DNA from: Metallyticus violacea
Taxonomy: Eukaryota > Arthropoda > Insecta > Mantodea > Metallyticidae
Assembly (NCBI GenBank): GCA_030762175.1
Contig: CM060831.1
Location: 73,386,501-73,450,500, forward strand
DNA: 64,000 bases
Direction: 5' to 3'
Shown here: piece after piece, positions 23,353 to 35,600 of the stretch
How the letters are laid out: each line of letters opens with the position of its first letter
Position numbering within the stretch: the stretch's first letter is position 1
Program-made: the position numbers and the translations under genes
The notes under the pieces: model-generated
The model's database searches: none
What the model saw: only the letters and a program-made list of their open reading frames with translations
Told to the model about the DNA's origin: nothing

Positions 23353-24637
23353 CAGATGATATCCACAATATTCGGGACTGGTGCTGCCATCTCGACAGTA
23401 GTTGCAGTTGAGTTTTTTACCGCTAGGTGACAACACTCAGTGTTTAAAGTTTCATGCAGCTGTAAATGTGTTGAGATTCTATAGTACTTTTCATGATACT
23501 CTGTGTGTAGTGTGTGGCGGTTTTACGATGGATCCAAGATTAGAACAGAGTGTGTGCATTAAATTCTGTGCAAATCTTGGGAAAATGCCACGGAGACCCT
23601 CGCAATGATTCAACAAGTATTTGGGGGACAAAGCATGAGTCGTAGGGGTGTTTGAGTGGCATGCTCGGTTCAGGGCCGGCCATACAGCTATTGAAGAGGA
23701 TGCTCACACTGGTCAGCTGCACAACGCCCGACATTGGTGCCAAAGTTCAACACCTCGTTCGTGAGGATCGACATCGAACCATTGAAGAACCTTGCTCATG
23801 AAGTGGGAATTGGTTATGGGACATGCAAACGAATTTTAACTGATGACTTGGGCATGCATCGTGTCGCCGCAAAATTTGTGCCAAGGAGCCTGACTGCTGA
23901 TCAGAAGGCGCAGCGTATTGAAGTTTGCACGGAGCTTCGTCAGGCCGTATCCGATGTGACCTTCTTGTCCAGGGTCATCACCGATGACAACAGCTGGATG
24001 TACGCTTATGACCCAGAAACAAAACTACAATCCTTCCAGTGGAAAAGCCCGGACTCACCCCCCCCCAAAAAAAAAAACAGACAAGGGAAGAGCAATGTCA
24101 AGAGCATGCTCCTCGTTTTCTTTGATACCAAGGGGATTGTGCACAAAGAATTCGTCCCACCAAATCAAACAGTGAATTCCACGTACTACTGTGACGTTTT
24201 TGTAACGGCTCCGTGAAAATGTGCGGAGACGACAGCCCGAACTTTGGCGACTGGCTGTTGCATCACGATAATGCGCCCTGTCACAATTCCTTGTTCACCA
24301 GGAGCTTTTTGACGAAAAACAACATGATTATTGTCCGCCACCAACCGTATCCACCTGATTTTGCACCCTGCAACTTTGATCTATTCCCCAAACTGAAAAT
24401 CAAGTTGAAAGGACGTCGGTTCGACTCAATTGAGAGGATTCAAGAAGAAACGCTGTCTGTGCTAAACACCCTCAAAGAACATGACTTCCAAGATGCACTT
24501 GAAAAATGACAGAATCGCTGGGACCGGTGTATACATGTGGAAGGGAACTACTTCGAGGGTGACGGCTGTCATTTGTCTGAAAGTAAGTTTTTGATCAGAT
24601 GGCCGCACCAGTCCGGAATATTTTGGATACCACCTCG
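23353..24637 (+). mobile_element. mariner family 1, copy b (near full length)
   Basis: About 1285 bp, with left TIR GATATCCACAATATTCGGGA and right TIR complement CGAGGTGGTATCCAAAATAT, TA-flanked at the right (24638-24639). It contains the whole transposase span, including the helix-turn-helix segment missing from copy a. The TIRs share the family pattern GGTGCTGCCATCT of copy a. Confidence 0.92.
23528..24509 (+). pseudogene. mariner family 1 transposase, copy b
   Basis: Starts MDPRLEQSVCIKFC and runs through frame changes to HEVGIGYGTCKRILTDDLGM (HTH region), DQKAQRIEVCTELRQ and TDDNSWMYAYDPETK (first catalytic Asp). After a frameshift near 24200 comes LLHHDNAPCHNS (second Asp). The third position reads APCNF, so Asp is replaced by Asn, with exactly 34 residues between the two sites, which marks it as D,D34D type. 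The C-terminus WDRCIHVEGNYFEGDG lies just after a stop at 24507. The frameshifts and the catalytic Asn leave it inactive. Confidence 0.92.
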
Positions 24638-24639
24638 TA

Positions 24640-25796
24640 CTTCAGCAAATGAAAAACATTAAATTTTGATTTAATATCACAACACAATGTTAAGCAAAAC
24701 AATAATTCCCAGGCACTATTTCGCAATTTGTTTGCCGTGCTATATTCACAATCTATTTCAAGACACGAAGGAAAATATTAAAATTACATAGAAGCACTTC
24801 CACTTGACTCACTCTCGATGTGGCAGAGTTTGTGGTGTAGACGATGTCGAGAACTACGAGCACTGAGTGCAGTCTAGGATTACCGCTCTCGTGTTTCAGG
24901 TTTCCAATTATTAGATGTTGGTTGACAATTCTATTATACAATACGCTGTGTTTATTTCTTCGGATATGAAATGCAAATTGCTTTTAAGTGCATCCACAAT
25001 TTGAAGATAATTGATAAAAGCATCAGCATAGCTCATATGGATAATATAACTGATTTCTTTATTGTTTGAGCATATTTCTTTCAATTGATTTGCAGTTATT
25101 CGCTTTTGGGATTTTCTACCATTCTAATAATATGCTCCAGCAGTTTTTTATATTCTTTTATTAGCATTTGTTGCAATATTTGATTAGTTTTAACTGTTCC
25201 ATTCGTACTGTACAACTGCTTTGATTCCATTATGTTGAGTTTAATGATTTACATACCGCTCCATACATGACCTTGGAAATGGCTTTTATCTTATACCGTA
25301 GACTTCTGGACTTCCTACTTGTGTTTTCTTTATTATATCACAAATATTTCTTGCAAACGTTTTATTATCAAATATTTTCGTCTAAACTCTATTCATGCTG
25401 TTTCACATATGGATATTTTTATTATTTTTCTTAATTTATATACAGTATTCTATAACTTATATTTCTCGTGTTTAGTAAAAAAATTCAGAATTGGCATTGT
25501 GTGTAATTTTATGTTATTAACACGCAATTCTATTAGGTATCTATTAACATGCAAATAATGTATACAGCAAATTTAGAGAGCGACAGTGGCAATCCACTGT
25601 AACACTGATCTGTATATCTAGGTTGGCAGCTTTAGATGTACCTGCAGCATAAGAGTCCGTTCTGTATCTTATTACGTGCTTTATAACACTTTTTACAATT
25701 ATTTTAAATGTTCGATTTTTCAGCACTCTGATCAACGCCCTGTCGTTGTATATAAATAAATATTCGAGGATTAAATTATTTTCAGTCATATAATTG
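24640..25796. other. unassigned AT-rich DNA
   Basis: Short hydrophobic ORFs (for example 79 codons at 25319-25558, rich in Ile, Phe and Tyr) follow the base composition. No gene is supported. Confidence 0.4.
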
Positions 25797-25823
25797 TTAT
25801 ATATATAATTGTTATATATATAC

Positions 25824-25866
<43 letters not shown>
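25797..25866. repeat. (TA)n/(TG)n compound microsatellite
   Basis: TATATA runs pass into about 18 TG units. The His-Thr repeat ORF on the minus strand is an artefact. Confidence 0.95.
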
Positions 25867-25867
<1 letters not shown>

Positions 25868-26589
25868 ATATTTATTTGCTCGGATTTTATAGATTTTTTC
25901 GTACATTTTATTAGTAATATTTAACATATTATTCCCCTGTAAATTTTTAAAGCATGTCAATTCTTAACTTTATGGATAATTATCAACTCCCTTTTATTAC
26001 CAAAATATTTTAATTAAATTAATCAGCATCAATAGAAGAGATTAATGGATATTATGAACATAAATCACAGTGTATCCAGTTTAAATAACAATAAAAAGTG
26101 TTAAATATTAGAGATATATGTGTCAAAGAGAAATAAACGTGATAAGATTTATATGTAACAAAAATTTCGTAGTTATAAAGTCGTAACCAAGACTGCAAAA
26201 GTAAAATACCTAAAAATATAAGTCTCTAATTGAACAATTTGATTAGCTGTAAATACTTTCTACTGCCTAATAGCTGCAATTTCACTTTTCAATACATTAT
26301 GTTATTGTCTAGTTTTGTGGCCGCTTCGGAATTGTTTTCTGAGTTAGGTTTGAGAACGATCACAAGGAATATCACCAGAGGTTCTGAGATTACCAATACA
26401 ATCACAAATTATATTTAAATAAAATGTAAATACAATTCCTATAAACTTGGCTTACAAAATTGTAATATTTATTTGCAAACCTTTCCAAGCAATGTTGCCA
26501 CAGAAGAATATCGATTGTCAGTAATTGCAATAGAGAAGACCTAAATACGGGTTTAGGACTATTTCATGAATAGAATAAGAATAAAAGTA

Positions 26590-26590
<1 letters not shown>
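25867..26590. other. unassigned AT-rich DNA
   Basis: Nothing recognisable. Confidence 0.45.

Positions 26591-26628
<38 letters not shown>
26591..26628. repeat. (CA)n microsatellite
   Basis: About 19 CA units, ending four bases before the SINE-B target-site duplication. Confidence 0.95.
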
Positions 26629-26629
<1 letters not shown>

Positions 26630-26644
26630 CCGTAATTGGCACAC

Positions 26645-26872
26645 GTCGGTCCTGGTGGTGTAGTGGTTACCATAATTGCCTCCTAAACCCAAGATTGCGG
26701 GTTCGAACCCGGCCAGGACCGATGGATTTTTCCGGGGGGTAAAAATTCTAAGTATGGCTTCCTTCGGAAGGGGATGAGCAAAATTTGTCGGCCGTTTCAC
26801 GCCCTGAGTTGAATGGGACGATGATGACCTGAGCTGTTAAAGAGCGTCCATAAATAAATCATTAGAAAAACA
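26645..26872 (+). mobile_element. SINE-B with intact tRNA head, internal deletion, TSD
   Basis: The head is well kept. GGTCCTGG at the start pairs with CCAGGACC 67 bases on, like a tRNA acceptor stem. A TAGTGGTTA A-box region and a consensus B box GGTTCGAACCC are present. The body runs to TCCTTCGGAAGGGG, then jumps to ATGAGCAAAATTTGTCGG, losing roughly 95 bp, and ends at AGAGCGTCCATAAATAAATC. Flanked by gtaattggcacac at 26632-26644 and 26873-26885 (13 bp). Confidence 0.93.
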
Positions 26873-26885
26873 GTAATTGGCACAC

Positions 26886-27746
26886 AGAATGATAACACTT
26901 GTGACTATTACAATCACTACCGTTCGATTTTCCAATACCAGTTGAGAAAAAAAATAGCATAAATATTTCTATTTTTCTTTGTATTCTGTGGTTTGGAATT
27001 CATAATGATAAGATCAATTTACATATTTATCGCATCACCAAAACGCTTTGAAGAACCCTCCATATAGTCATGCTTTTGTCGATTGTCCATGTTTTGGTTC
27101 CTATCAAAATCTCACTATCGCCTCTAGCAAAAATGGTCAGTAATGCGTGTTCAGGAATTATATAGTGGAGATATAGAGTTAGCTGTCCACAAGACAGATT
27201 CAGGTCACGTATTAAAACGGATTTGATAAATTTTTCTCTATAATTTCACTCCGTAATCCAGCTGTGATTGATCAGAATTAAGAAAACGTTTTCGTTTCAT
27301 TGGTCGATTTTAAGTTGACGTCACTTGAGCGAAATAGTCCTGTAAAAATTGTGGTGTTTCTTTAATTATCAGCCCATTTATTTTTCGGATATCTCCCTTA
27401 ACCTGAATGAGTGAATACCGTAATATTAGGTGTTAACCGACTGGACTCATATGCACCATTTTGTGCACCATTCATCGTATTGAAATACCTAGGCAATTTC
27501 GGGAAGTTAAAAGCTTTAAAAAAATAACATGACCACCCTTTGTAGATAATAATTAACACTTTATTTATAATCGTCTATTAAAAGACTTTAAGTTAATTAT
27601 AAACTAATATCCTTCAAAGTTAGAAATAGATCTATCTAAGTCTTAATATCAAAATGGTTTTCTTATTCTAGGCAGTCCTCAGCGTAGTGGCGTTTTGAAT
27701 CACAAGGTATATTTAGGGAATATCAAATCATCGAGGTCAGACACTG
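26886..27746. other. unassigned DNA
   Basis: AT-rich. No supported features. Confidence 0.4.
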
Positions 27747-27968
27747 TTTTTTTTTTTTTTTTTTTTTTTTTTATGAGACCGCATAAGAAAAAGTTCTTGA
27801 CAATCGGATCTGATGTCCTCGGTGATCAAATGGTTGTCTTTGATCTTCTGTCAAACCATTGTCTCGAAAATTTGTCATTAAAATGACTGCGCATCTGGTG
27901 CGAAGTGAGAAGGGCACCATCTTGCAGGATGTAGACTACTTAAACCTAGTATATATTTAGTTTTGACA
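27747..27968 (-). pseudogene. DDE transposase fragment ending in poly(A)
   Basis: On the minus strand one frame with a single stop reads YILQDGALLTSH, then FSRQWFDRRS, then RTSD....KNFFLCGLIK. This matches the span from the second to the third catalytic position of Tc1/mariner-like transposases (third position Asn). Immediately after GLI the sequence becomes about 26 A residues (T at 27747-27772 on the plus strand). The copy is a short internal fragment and is dead. Confidence 0.65.
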
Positions 27969-29814
27969 CATACATTTGCAGTTCTATAGATTACTTTTTG
28001 GTGTGTTAATTTGGACATCTAGTATAAGCATGTATACATAGGTAAGCACACTTTAAACGTTAATATTAAAATAACTATAGCTAAAGAAACCAACCATTCG
28101 AAGAATGAACGACAAGTTACTTGGCTTAATGGGCTACTTATGTGATTACAGCGTTTTACATCTGTGTTGGGCCGAATCGGATGGGGACATTGACTCTGTT
28201 TTATTTTCTGATAGCAATTACACAGTAACAAAGATCCCAATGGTACTTTTTGGTACCGTTAAATATATACAAAACCATATACATCACCTGAATGTACCAA
28301 CAAATATTCTGCTCGGAGAGGCAAAGGCCCAAAGGAATAATGTTGTGATTTTTACGGCTCGGAGAGCTGCAGCAACACGGGTGGGTGAATCGCTTTTAGT
28401 CAGAGTTGTAATGAATAAACAAGCTTGCTATTAATGTTGGTGACTGAATGCTTAGCTACGGTGGGAGTTTGATGCATATACGTGGTTAAATAAATAAATG
28501 ACAGTGTTGCCTAAAAACGGACTGTGTAAAAAGAGTTGTTGACAAACCGATTTTAGTGTGAATAAACAAGACCCAACATTGAGAAACTCCCTTTGAACTA
28601 ATGCAATGATTCTCATTTTTGGTGAAATATCCTGATAACTGACTTTAGTAGCTAATTTCTAAGCCGCGGTCTTAGCACGGATATTACTCAGGCGTAATTC
28701 TTTCACCGGCTCACTTATCGGTCAAAGCCACTGATAAACGAGAGTTAATATTTTAAAATATTCTAGCAAAAATAAATAAGAGTTATTTTAGTAGTCCTTC
28801 CGCAGCTCAGCGCGCGCTGAACCAAGGTCAAGGCAGTCGTTTGTCGTTCCCGCGCTGATTGCTCCGCCACTTAACATTTTCTGTTACTACAACCTAATTT
28901 ATGGTTAATAGATTGTTAAATCTCTATCCTGTTAGTAGGTGTAATTGAAGAAAAGTATTTATTATATGAGACATATCAAAATGTTACCACAAAAGCACAT
29001 ACATATATTTATGTACGAGATGTGTATGTTGGGAGATGTGTAGCCAGAAATTAGAACAATTACATAAGCAAAGCTCCGAGTGAATACAAATATCATTAAA
29101 CAGTATGACATGCGATTACAGGGGGTAATTACTTAGAATAACTTCTGTACCACAAGTTAGCACTTCTTATGAAATAAAACGAATACTATATGAATGCTAT
29201 ATTTATCAATGATGTCCAAAAGTTATAATAGTTAAATTAGGGCAAATATTAACATAAAATAATATAAAGGGAAAGCAATAAAGATTAAAATAATTCCAGG
29301 TAAAATTGTTCAAAGAATTACGAATGGAGTTTGATCATTGACGCTGCCGGCGATTGACTCACCTTTGGCCCCGCATGGCTTGTGCTAAGCTACGAATGCA
29401 GGACAAAAATAACTCCTGTACTTTCCCATATAACAGAAAATTATTGGTTGAGTATATGATGAAATAAGAGAGTACATTCAAAGTTTGACTTTAGACCAGA
29501 ACAAAGCCGGACAAGAGTGCCTCTTGGTATAAAAATTTTGTGGTATAAATTAAAATGAAAAACTTGTTACTGTACCACGCTTTGAGACATTTAAAACATG
29601 TTTATATTTATTACTTTTTGTGTTGAGCTCATATGAATGTAAGTTCTTCGATTTTAAGACGCACTTTCAAATTTTAGGCACATTTTTAGATATTTTTGTA
29701 TTTTTATGCTATAAACTTTCGCCATTTCATGCAGGTCAATTTGTACTACCCCACAAAAACATTTAACAAAATGTATTATTTATGGAAATTGTTCTTTTAC
29801 AATAGCCGTGTTTA
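27969..29814. other. unassigned DNA
   Basis: Contains a 109-codon plus ORF (28105-28434) that I do not recognise and that has weak coding character. A GC-richer patch lies at about 28790-28870. No repeat family was recognised. Confidence 0.35.
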
Positions 29815-30190
29815 GAACACTGGAAACCAGAAATCTTCAACCTTCCGTGATACGCTCTAACCAAGTCGGTCCTGGTGGTGTAGTGGTAGTACTTGCCTTC
29901 TACACCCAAGTGCGCGGGTTCAAACCCGGTCAGAATCGATGTATTTTTTCGGGGCGTAAAAATCCTAAGTATGGCTTCCTTCGGAAGGGAAGCCTTGGGT
30001 CCCGTGTCATACATTTACGGCACGAAAAAGAACTTCAAGCCTGAAAGAAGAGGCATCTGAGCTAATTTGTTGGCCGTTTCAAGTCATAATTTGAATGGGA
30101 CGCTGATGACCTGAAATGTTAAAGAGTGTCCGTAAATAAAACAAATCAACGCTCTAACCAACTGATCTACAGTGTTCTGCTCCAAGCACG
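29815..30190 (-). repeat. tRNA-like sequence interrupted by a SINE-B
   Basis: Removing the SINE-B and one TSD leaves a minus-strand sequence reading GTAGATCAGTTGGTTAGAGCG followed by ATCACGGAAGG and TTTCTGGTTTCCAG. The first part looks like a tRNA D-arm (TCAGTTGGTTAGAGCG) and the last loosely like a B-box region. It is a degraded tRNA-derived repeat rather than a working tRNA. Confidence 0.45.
29865..30148 (+). mobile_element. SINE-B, near full length, with TSD
   Basis: GGTCCTGGTGGTGTAGTGG head, B box GGTTCAAACCC, TTTTTCGGGGCGTAAAAATC linker, full body with TTTACGGCACGAAAAAGAAC, and the 3' end GAGTGTCCGTAAATAAAAC. Flanked by acgctctaaccaa at 29852-29864 and 30149-30161 (13 bp). The insertion splits the tRNA-like sequence described separately. 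Confidence 0.93.
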
Positions 30191-30332
30191 GAACCTTTTT
30201 CCTTTCCACCCTGTCCTATAAACGGCTAGTGTGAAAAAAACCAATTTCTACGTACAGCCCCTATAGTTTGTGGTTAAATTAGAAGCCCGGGTCAAAAGAA
30301 CTCTTACAATGGAAAATACTTTATGGAGGTCG

Positions 30333-30335
<3 letters not shown>

Positions 30336-30382
<47 letters not shown>
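30336..30382. repeat. (TA)n microsatellite
   Basis: About 23 TA units. Confidence 0.96.
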
Positions 30383-30386
<4 letters not shown>

Positions 30387-31240
30387 CCTATAACCCACAT
30401 TTCTCAAGTCCTATTCTTCCTTTCCAAAAGTATTGATTTAATAAACATAAACATGTTTTTACATTTGTCAAAGAGTTGTATAGAAATAATTTTGTTCAAC
30501 TAGAACTTGATTATACAAAAGAGGCACTCTTGTTCGGCTTTGTTCTGGCCTAAAGTCAGGATTTGAATTTCATCATATACTCAAATTTATACAAAATATG
30601 TGGAAAATGAATTAAACCCGTCAAATATCTAATTATATATTTTTTTAACCAATTCTTAATTACCTCCATGATGACCTGGAGTTTTTTTTTTCCCCATGTT
30701 CAAAACAGTTGCATTTCTACCAAAACATTCGGTAAATATTACTGTACAAATTTTGCTAATTTTCCAGTTTTAGAGTCTTTTGAGTAGCCTTACTGGAGCG
30801 TTTCACAGTTTGGGGTGGATTTGCCACCAGTAAAAGTTATTCTATGTAATAGAGGGTGATAGAATTTTGGTGTATTCCATTCTTATCTAACATAATCCAA
30901 ATGTTTTATTTTAAGCTTGATACTATATTTAAAAACTATGAAGCGAAATATATGATGTATAAAACCGGAAAAGGAGCCAACATGTAATTTTGGGATTATC
31001 TCGTACAACGATTTGAAGAAAGAGCCGGTTTTGCTTCAAATTAAACAAAGATAAACTGACATCTTAAGTGGCTTTAAGTTTCTTAAATGTATTTAAATTA
31101 TTATCAGTCTAGACTATTCCATATATGTTGGAATATGGCGTAGTGAGCTTTGTTAATATTATGAACTTTGATTCTGAAAGATTTGTTCAGTAAATAAAGA
31201 ATGCATCATGGATAAGCTATGAATTGCCTAAATTATGATT
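30383..31240. other. unassigned AT-rich DNA
   Basis: No gene or repeat recognised. Confidence 0.45.
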
Positions 31241-31241
31241 T

Positions 31242-31275
<34 letters not shown>

Positions 31276-31276
31276 A
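31241..31276. repeat. (ATC)n microsatellite
   Basis: About 11 ATC units. Confidence 0.95.
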
Positions 31277-31344
31277 TCACGGTTTAAGCCTTTATTTATG
31301 ATTTATAAAGAATAAATTTATCTGGGATCAGAGTCAAATAGAAA

Positions 31345-31435
31345 TTGTTCAAAGTCACGAACAACTCAGTTCTTCTGCTTATCGTTCCGATGCTCTTACT
31401 ATCTGCACTACCGTGCCCTATCCGCGACAATCTAG
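31345..31435 (-). repeat. degraded tRNA-like sequence
   Basis: Minus strand contains TAGTAAGAGCATCGGAACGA and TAAGCAGAAGAACTGAGTTG. These resemble the D-arm, anticodon arm and variable region of an elongator tRNA or a SINE head. No clean acceptor stem or B box is visible, so it is not a functional tRNA. Confidence 0.3.
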
Positions 31436-33565
31436 AATCTCCTATACATGAATTAATATCACCTGGAGACATCTAAGGTTATCTCTTTATAGAGACTTAC
31501 TTGGAATATATATCGGGAAGATGAGATGAAAATAGTTATGGAAGGTGGGAAAGGCTAATGGGAATAACAATTGTGATATCCCCATTACGTACTTAAGCTG
31601 GTGTTAATTGTAATGAGAAACAGAAGGAATGCAGCTCTATAAATTAAGCGTTATTAAGTGGGAAGTATAAAAGCTTTAATAGTAGTAAGATTGATTGTAT
31701 TGAGAATATGGAAATGTAATTTATTTACTTTGATTTTAACATATTTCTTTGTTTGGTAAAACAGCATGAAATTCGTTTTATTTGTATGTTATACATTATG
31801 TCTGCATGTAAATTGGAAATTGCAAGATTTAAACTCATTCATTCTTAATAGTCAAATCGAAGCCTTAATTCACTTTTAACTCCGATTTCATTGGCAATAG
31901 CATTACCGCTAAGAGTTAATTCTTCAGGTCCATATGCTTTATTTCATCTTGCCTCATACGTCAAAGAGCTAATTTAAGGTCATTTACTTTATTCACAAGC
32001 ACAATAATTACTACCTGCTTCATTATATAAATTATTTTAACTAAGAAAAAAATAAACCAGCAGCAAGCAAAATAAATAGATTTTAAAACAGAATCTTTAA
32101 CTTGCTTTAAAATATAGTGGGCCATTATCGGGAGTTATTTGAAATGACTGCGTCACTAAAGAGGAGCGTGGAAGTGAGAGGGAAAGAAAGAGAAATAGAA
32201 AGGTTATTGCCACTTCGTAGTTATAAGTCAGTGTATTTACAAAATGCGGACGAATTAGATTCTTAATCCTCATTAGCTTGCATAGCATCGTGCTGTGAAA
32301 GCCGATACTCTTCAAAACAAGATGCGCTGACTAGCAATTATGTCATCCCTTCAAACTGACTCGCAGTAAAGTCCGAATAAATTTGATCACCCGTACTGTG
32401 TTAAAAAAAATATTTTACGTTTTGGATGTGATCTATAACCAAATTACGAAACAATGCCCTTGTAATGGAATCATAGTTTTATGAATCTCATGATTATATA
32501 TCTCCTTTCGCATGTTACGTTAAAATACTCGGAAAACTCTCTTAAAGTCAACCATTGAAAGAGAGTGGTAGAAAGACGTCCAACATGTGCAATGGAACGA
32601 GACGAAATACTTCTTACTCTCTACAGGTTATGGTCCATAAAAGTGGCTGTTGTTGGTGTGACGGATGTTCTGTCACGCCTCATTTGGTAGCCTGAAATGA
32701 TGGGGAGGTCCGTGTAATGGATTGGCTGGGTGCCACCCACCTGAATTCACTGAACCGCCCTTCTAGAAGTCGTCCAAGTTGATGAAGTGTACATTCCCGG
32801 ACACAAGAAAGCGAGGTTAACCTCCAGTGTACCATTGGCAAAACCATTCCATAGACACTTGGAGGAAAACAAACAAATGAAAGTGACAGAGCAAAAATAG
32901 GACTTGCCGTTTGCTGTTTGTCGTAAATTTTCAGCAGCGACAAAATTAAGTGTGTCTGTAAGCAAAGCCAGCAGTCTGCATTTGGTTTATTTTGTAAAGA
33001 AAGCAAAAAAAAAGAAACAAAGAAAGAAACACTGATTAAATCTGAAACCGCAAGCTTTCAGTAAACAATTTTCAAACACAATAAGGCGTGCGGAAGAAAT
33101 TTGTACAAAAGAACATACCAGTGGAATGAATGTCTAAAAATTGACACCTCAAGACTAGGAACAAATAGTCTCTGACAACTCGTTGTGGGTAGCAGACCTT
33201 AACTCCAAAGCTACAAATGTATTTATGGATAGTCAAGAGGCTTCAAAATTCAACAACTTATTATTAGTATATTAATATGACTGCATCTTTGCTAATGATA
33301 ATGGTTTAAATTTATTGGCTAAGAACATACGTCACATTGCAACGTAGTCATGAGGCTGATCCATGCTGCCTATTTAGCAGCTAAATTCAATATCTATGCG
33401 TCACTTTGGAATAAAAATGGAATATTTTAGGCACAACGAAAACATTTTTACAGAAAAATAGCATGTAATATTTAGTTTGCAAACTATTTTTGTTCTTCTT
33501 ATTAATTTTTATCCTCTAAATATAAATATATTTTTCATGGCAACTGATGGATAAGCAGTCAGATC
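31436..33565. other. unassigned DNA
   Basis: No supported genes. Overlapping short minus ORFs at 32680-33006 share a moderately GC-balanced patch but show no recognisable domain. Confidence 0.4.
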
Positions 33566-33614
33566 GGTTTGGTTTATTTATAGACGCTCTTTAACATCAC
33601 AGGTCATCAGCGTG
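33566..33614 (-). mobile_element. SINE-B 3'-end fragment
   Basis: Minus strand reads ACGCTGATGACCTGTGATGT and TAAAGAGCGTCTATAAATAA, the terminal ~50 bp of SINE-B. The rest of the element is absent. Confidence 0.8.
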
Positions 33615-34209
33615 GTCAGATTGGATATGATATTTGTGGAATTATTCAAGTGGAATTAAATTAAAAATAAATACCTTATGATGTTAGAAATGTTGTTCTA
33701 CTAAATCAACACATGTTGGTTTCTTTTTAGTAAATTGGGCATTAATGTACTTTCCGAAATTGAATGAAATTAAACTTGAAATCTTAACTATACTTCTCGA
33801 GTGGAATCAATTGCTCAATTAATTGAGATTCCTTAACATCCACCACAGAAAATTATCCGGATATTAGAATCACCTATCTGCAATTCATGGACAAGTGACC
33901 TTGCATGCTTTCATGTTTAAAATGACTTCATTTCGGAATATGAACTGAGAATGAGAATGGCAATATTCTGACAAATGTTACAATTATAGCAGAACAACAT
34001 TTCCAGCTTTTCCTGTCATAAGGTTCGTGCTTATTTTCGTGGTTAACTATAGTTATATTTGGGAGAACTTGAACCAGTGCCGTGAATGTTACATCTGCTT
34101 TGCCGGGAGTTACCGCTCTGATTGCCGGCCCACCAGCTGCCGAAAAACAAGCAAAAAAATAATCAAAGATGAAGACCATGGTTACCGGAGGAAAAGTAAA
34201 GTAGCTAAA

Positions 34210-34610
34210 CGTGCAACTACGAGATGAAATAGTTGAACAAGTGGTCATCTTAAAATATTTGGGATGTACTATAAACTGGTATATGAGCTGCTGTGTAAGG
34301 TAAAAGAATATTTTAATAGAAAAAGAAAATTTTCTTTGGGCTTTAAACAAAAAGCCCAAAGTATTATGGTATTATGTCTGTACTGGAGAAAAGACTTAAA
34401 GCATTTGATAGTTGGATATGGGGAGGACTGGAGCGTGTGAAATAAACAGAATAAATAAAAAATGAAGCCGTGTTAGAAAGAATGGGAGAAGGACGAGTAA
34501 TAATGCTGAAATTGATAAGATAGTGGAAAAGAAACCGGCTGGACCACTGGATAAGGAGAACGGGAGAAAGCAACCGGTGCTTCTTTCAAGGGGTGACCGA
34601 AATGTTTTCT
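34210..34610 (+). pseudogene. LINE ORF2 C-terminal fragment
   Basis: Plus-strand text in shifting frames: LRDEIVEQVVILKYLGC, then MSCCV, EKRLKAFDSWIWGGLERV, EAVLERMGEG and RNRLDHWIRR. This is the post-RT region of insect endonuclease/reverse-transcriptase LINEs (a KYLG block followed by a W-rich region and RxRNxxGH-like text). Stops and frameshifts are present. A short inverted repeat (CTTTGGGCTT/AAGCCCAAAG) lies inside at 34334-34361. Confidence 0.7.
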
Positions 34611-35331
34611 GTTGTTAGGCACACCGTTGCACTGCACATTTTCTCATTCATTATTGTTTATCGTCCAGTTGTGTGACTAGATGCCTGAAAATGCTTCGCA
34701 ATCCACACTTCTAATAATTAGCATATTAATAAACACACATTTTTACAAATCTTACATTTTTCCCCAATTGATAACTTTTCTTTCAGAATATTGCATAAAA
34801 CTCGAGAGAAACGCAGGTTTCAGCGGAACAAACGTAATTTTAAAGTGTGCACTTACTCTTGAGCAAACTTTTGTCAGTATTCTGTTTTACTTAAAAGTAT
34901 TTACTTGCCGAACTCGTTTCTTCTACTGTATTTTAAAGGGCTTACTTGCTTTGTTCGATTCCTGAAACTTATGTATGAGTAAAATACATATGTTTATGCA
35001 ATTTCTATAAAATTGAATATTATATATATTAAGTATTATTCCGTATAATGAAATACTGCAACAATGAAAACCTTTAGTTAGTTTTTATTGTAATAGCTTG
35101 AGAATGACGTATATTTAGTTCGGTATTGACATCGATTACATTACCTAATTGTCAGTTTACTTGTTCTGCATTATGATTCAGTTTTTATTATGAATTTTAC
35201 TTAAAAACCTTATATCTATTGGTATGAAAACAACAATTTAGACATATTAATTGAGAAGTATTGTTATAACAATGATAGAAAATTTATGTTTAATCCATTA
35301 CGTCTGCACCATTCTGATTTTACTTAAATTA
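34611..35331. other. unassigned AT-rich DNA with one 94-codon ORF
   Basis: The ORF at 34681-34965 (plus) is rich in Leu, Phe, Ile and Cys and not recognised. It lacks clear domain features and may be chance. Confidence 0.35.
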
Positions 35332-35600
35332 GGATCTCCTGGTCTAGTGTGACCATGCTTGGCTCGTAAACTCGGCCAGGGTTGATGAATTTTTTCCGGC
35401 GTAAAAATCCAAGTATGGCTTGCTTTGAAAGGGAAGTAAAGAAATGGGTCCCGTGTTGTAGATTTAGGGCACGAAAAAGAACCTCAAGCCTGAAAGAAGA
35501 GGCCTCTGAGCAAAATTTATCGGCCGTTTCAAGCCCTAGATTGAATGGGACGCTGATGATCTGAGATGTTAAAGAGCGTCCGTAAATAAAATAAATCAAC
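35332..35600 (+). mobile_element. SINE-B copy
   Basis: Degraded head (GGATCTCCTGGTCTAG, B-box side mutated to GTAAACTCGGCC) followed by a well-kept body and 3' end GAGCGTCCGTAAATAAAATA. No clear TSD. Confidence 0.88.

Noticed and set aside
26649..26722. Functional tRNA gene
   Set aside because: The A box, B box and acceptor-like pairing are good, but the anticodon arm does not fold properly, and the sequence continues into the SINE-B body with a TSD around the whole. It is the SINE head.
28105..28434. 109-codon ORF as a gene
   Set aside because: No recognisable domain, AT-driven composition and no splice or homology support. Left as unassigned.
29763..30044. Paired ORFs on both strands over SINE-B
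   Set aside because: Incidental open frames inside the SINE body.
34681..34965. 94-codon ORF as a gene
   Set aside because: Hydrophobic, AT-driven composition without a recognisable motif.
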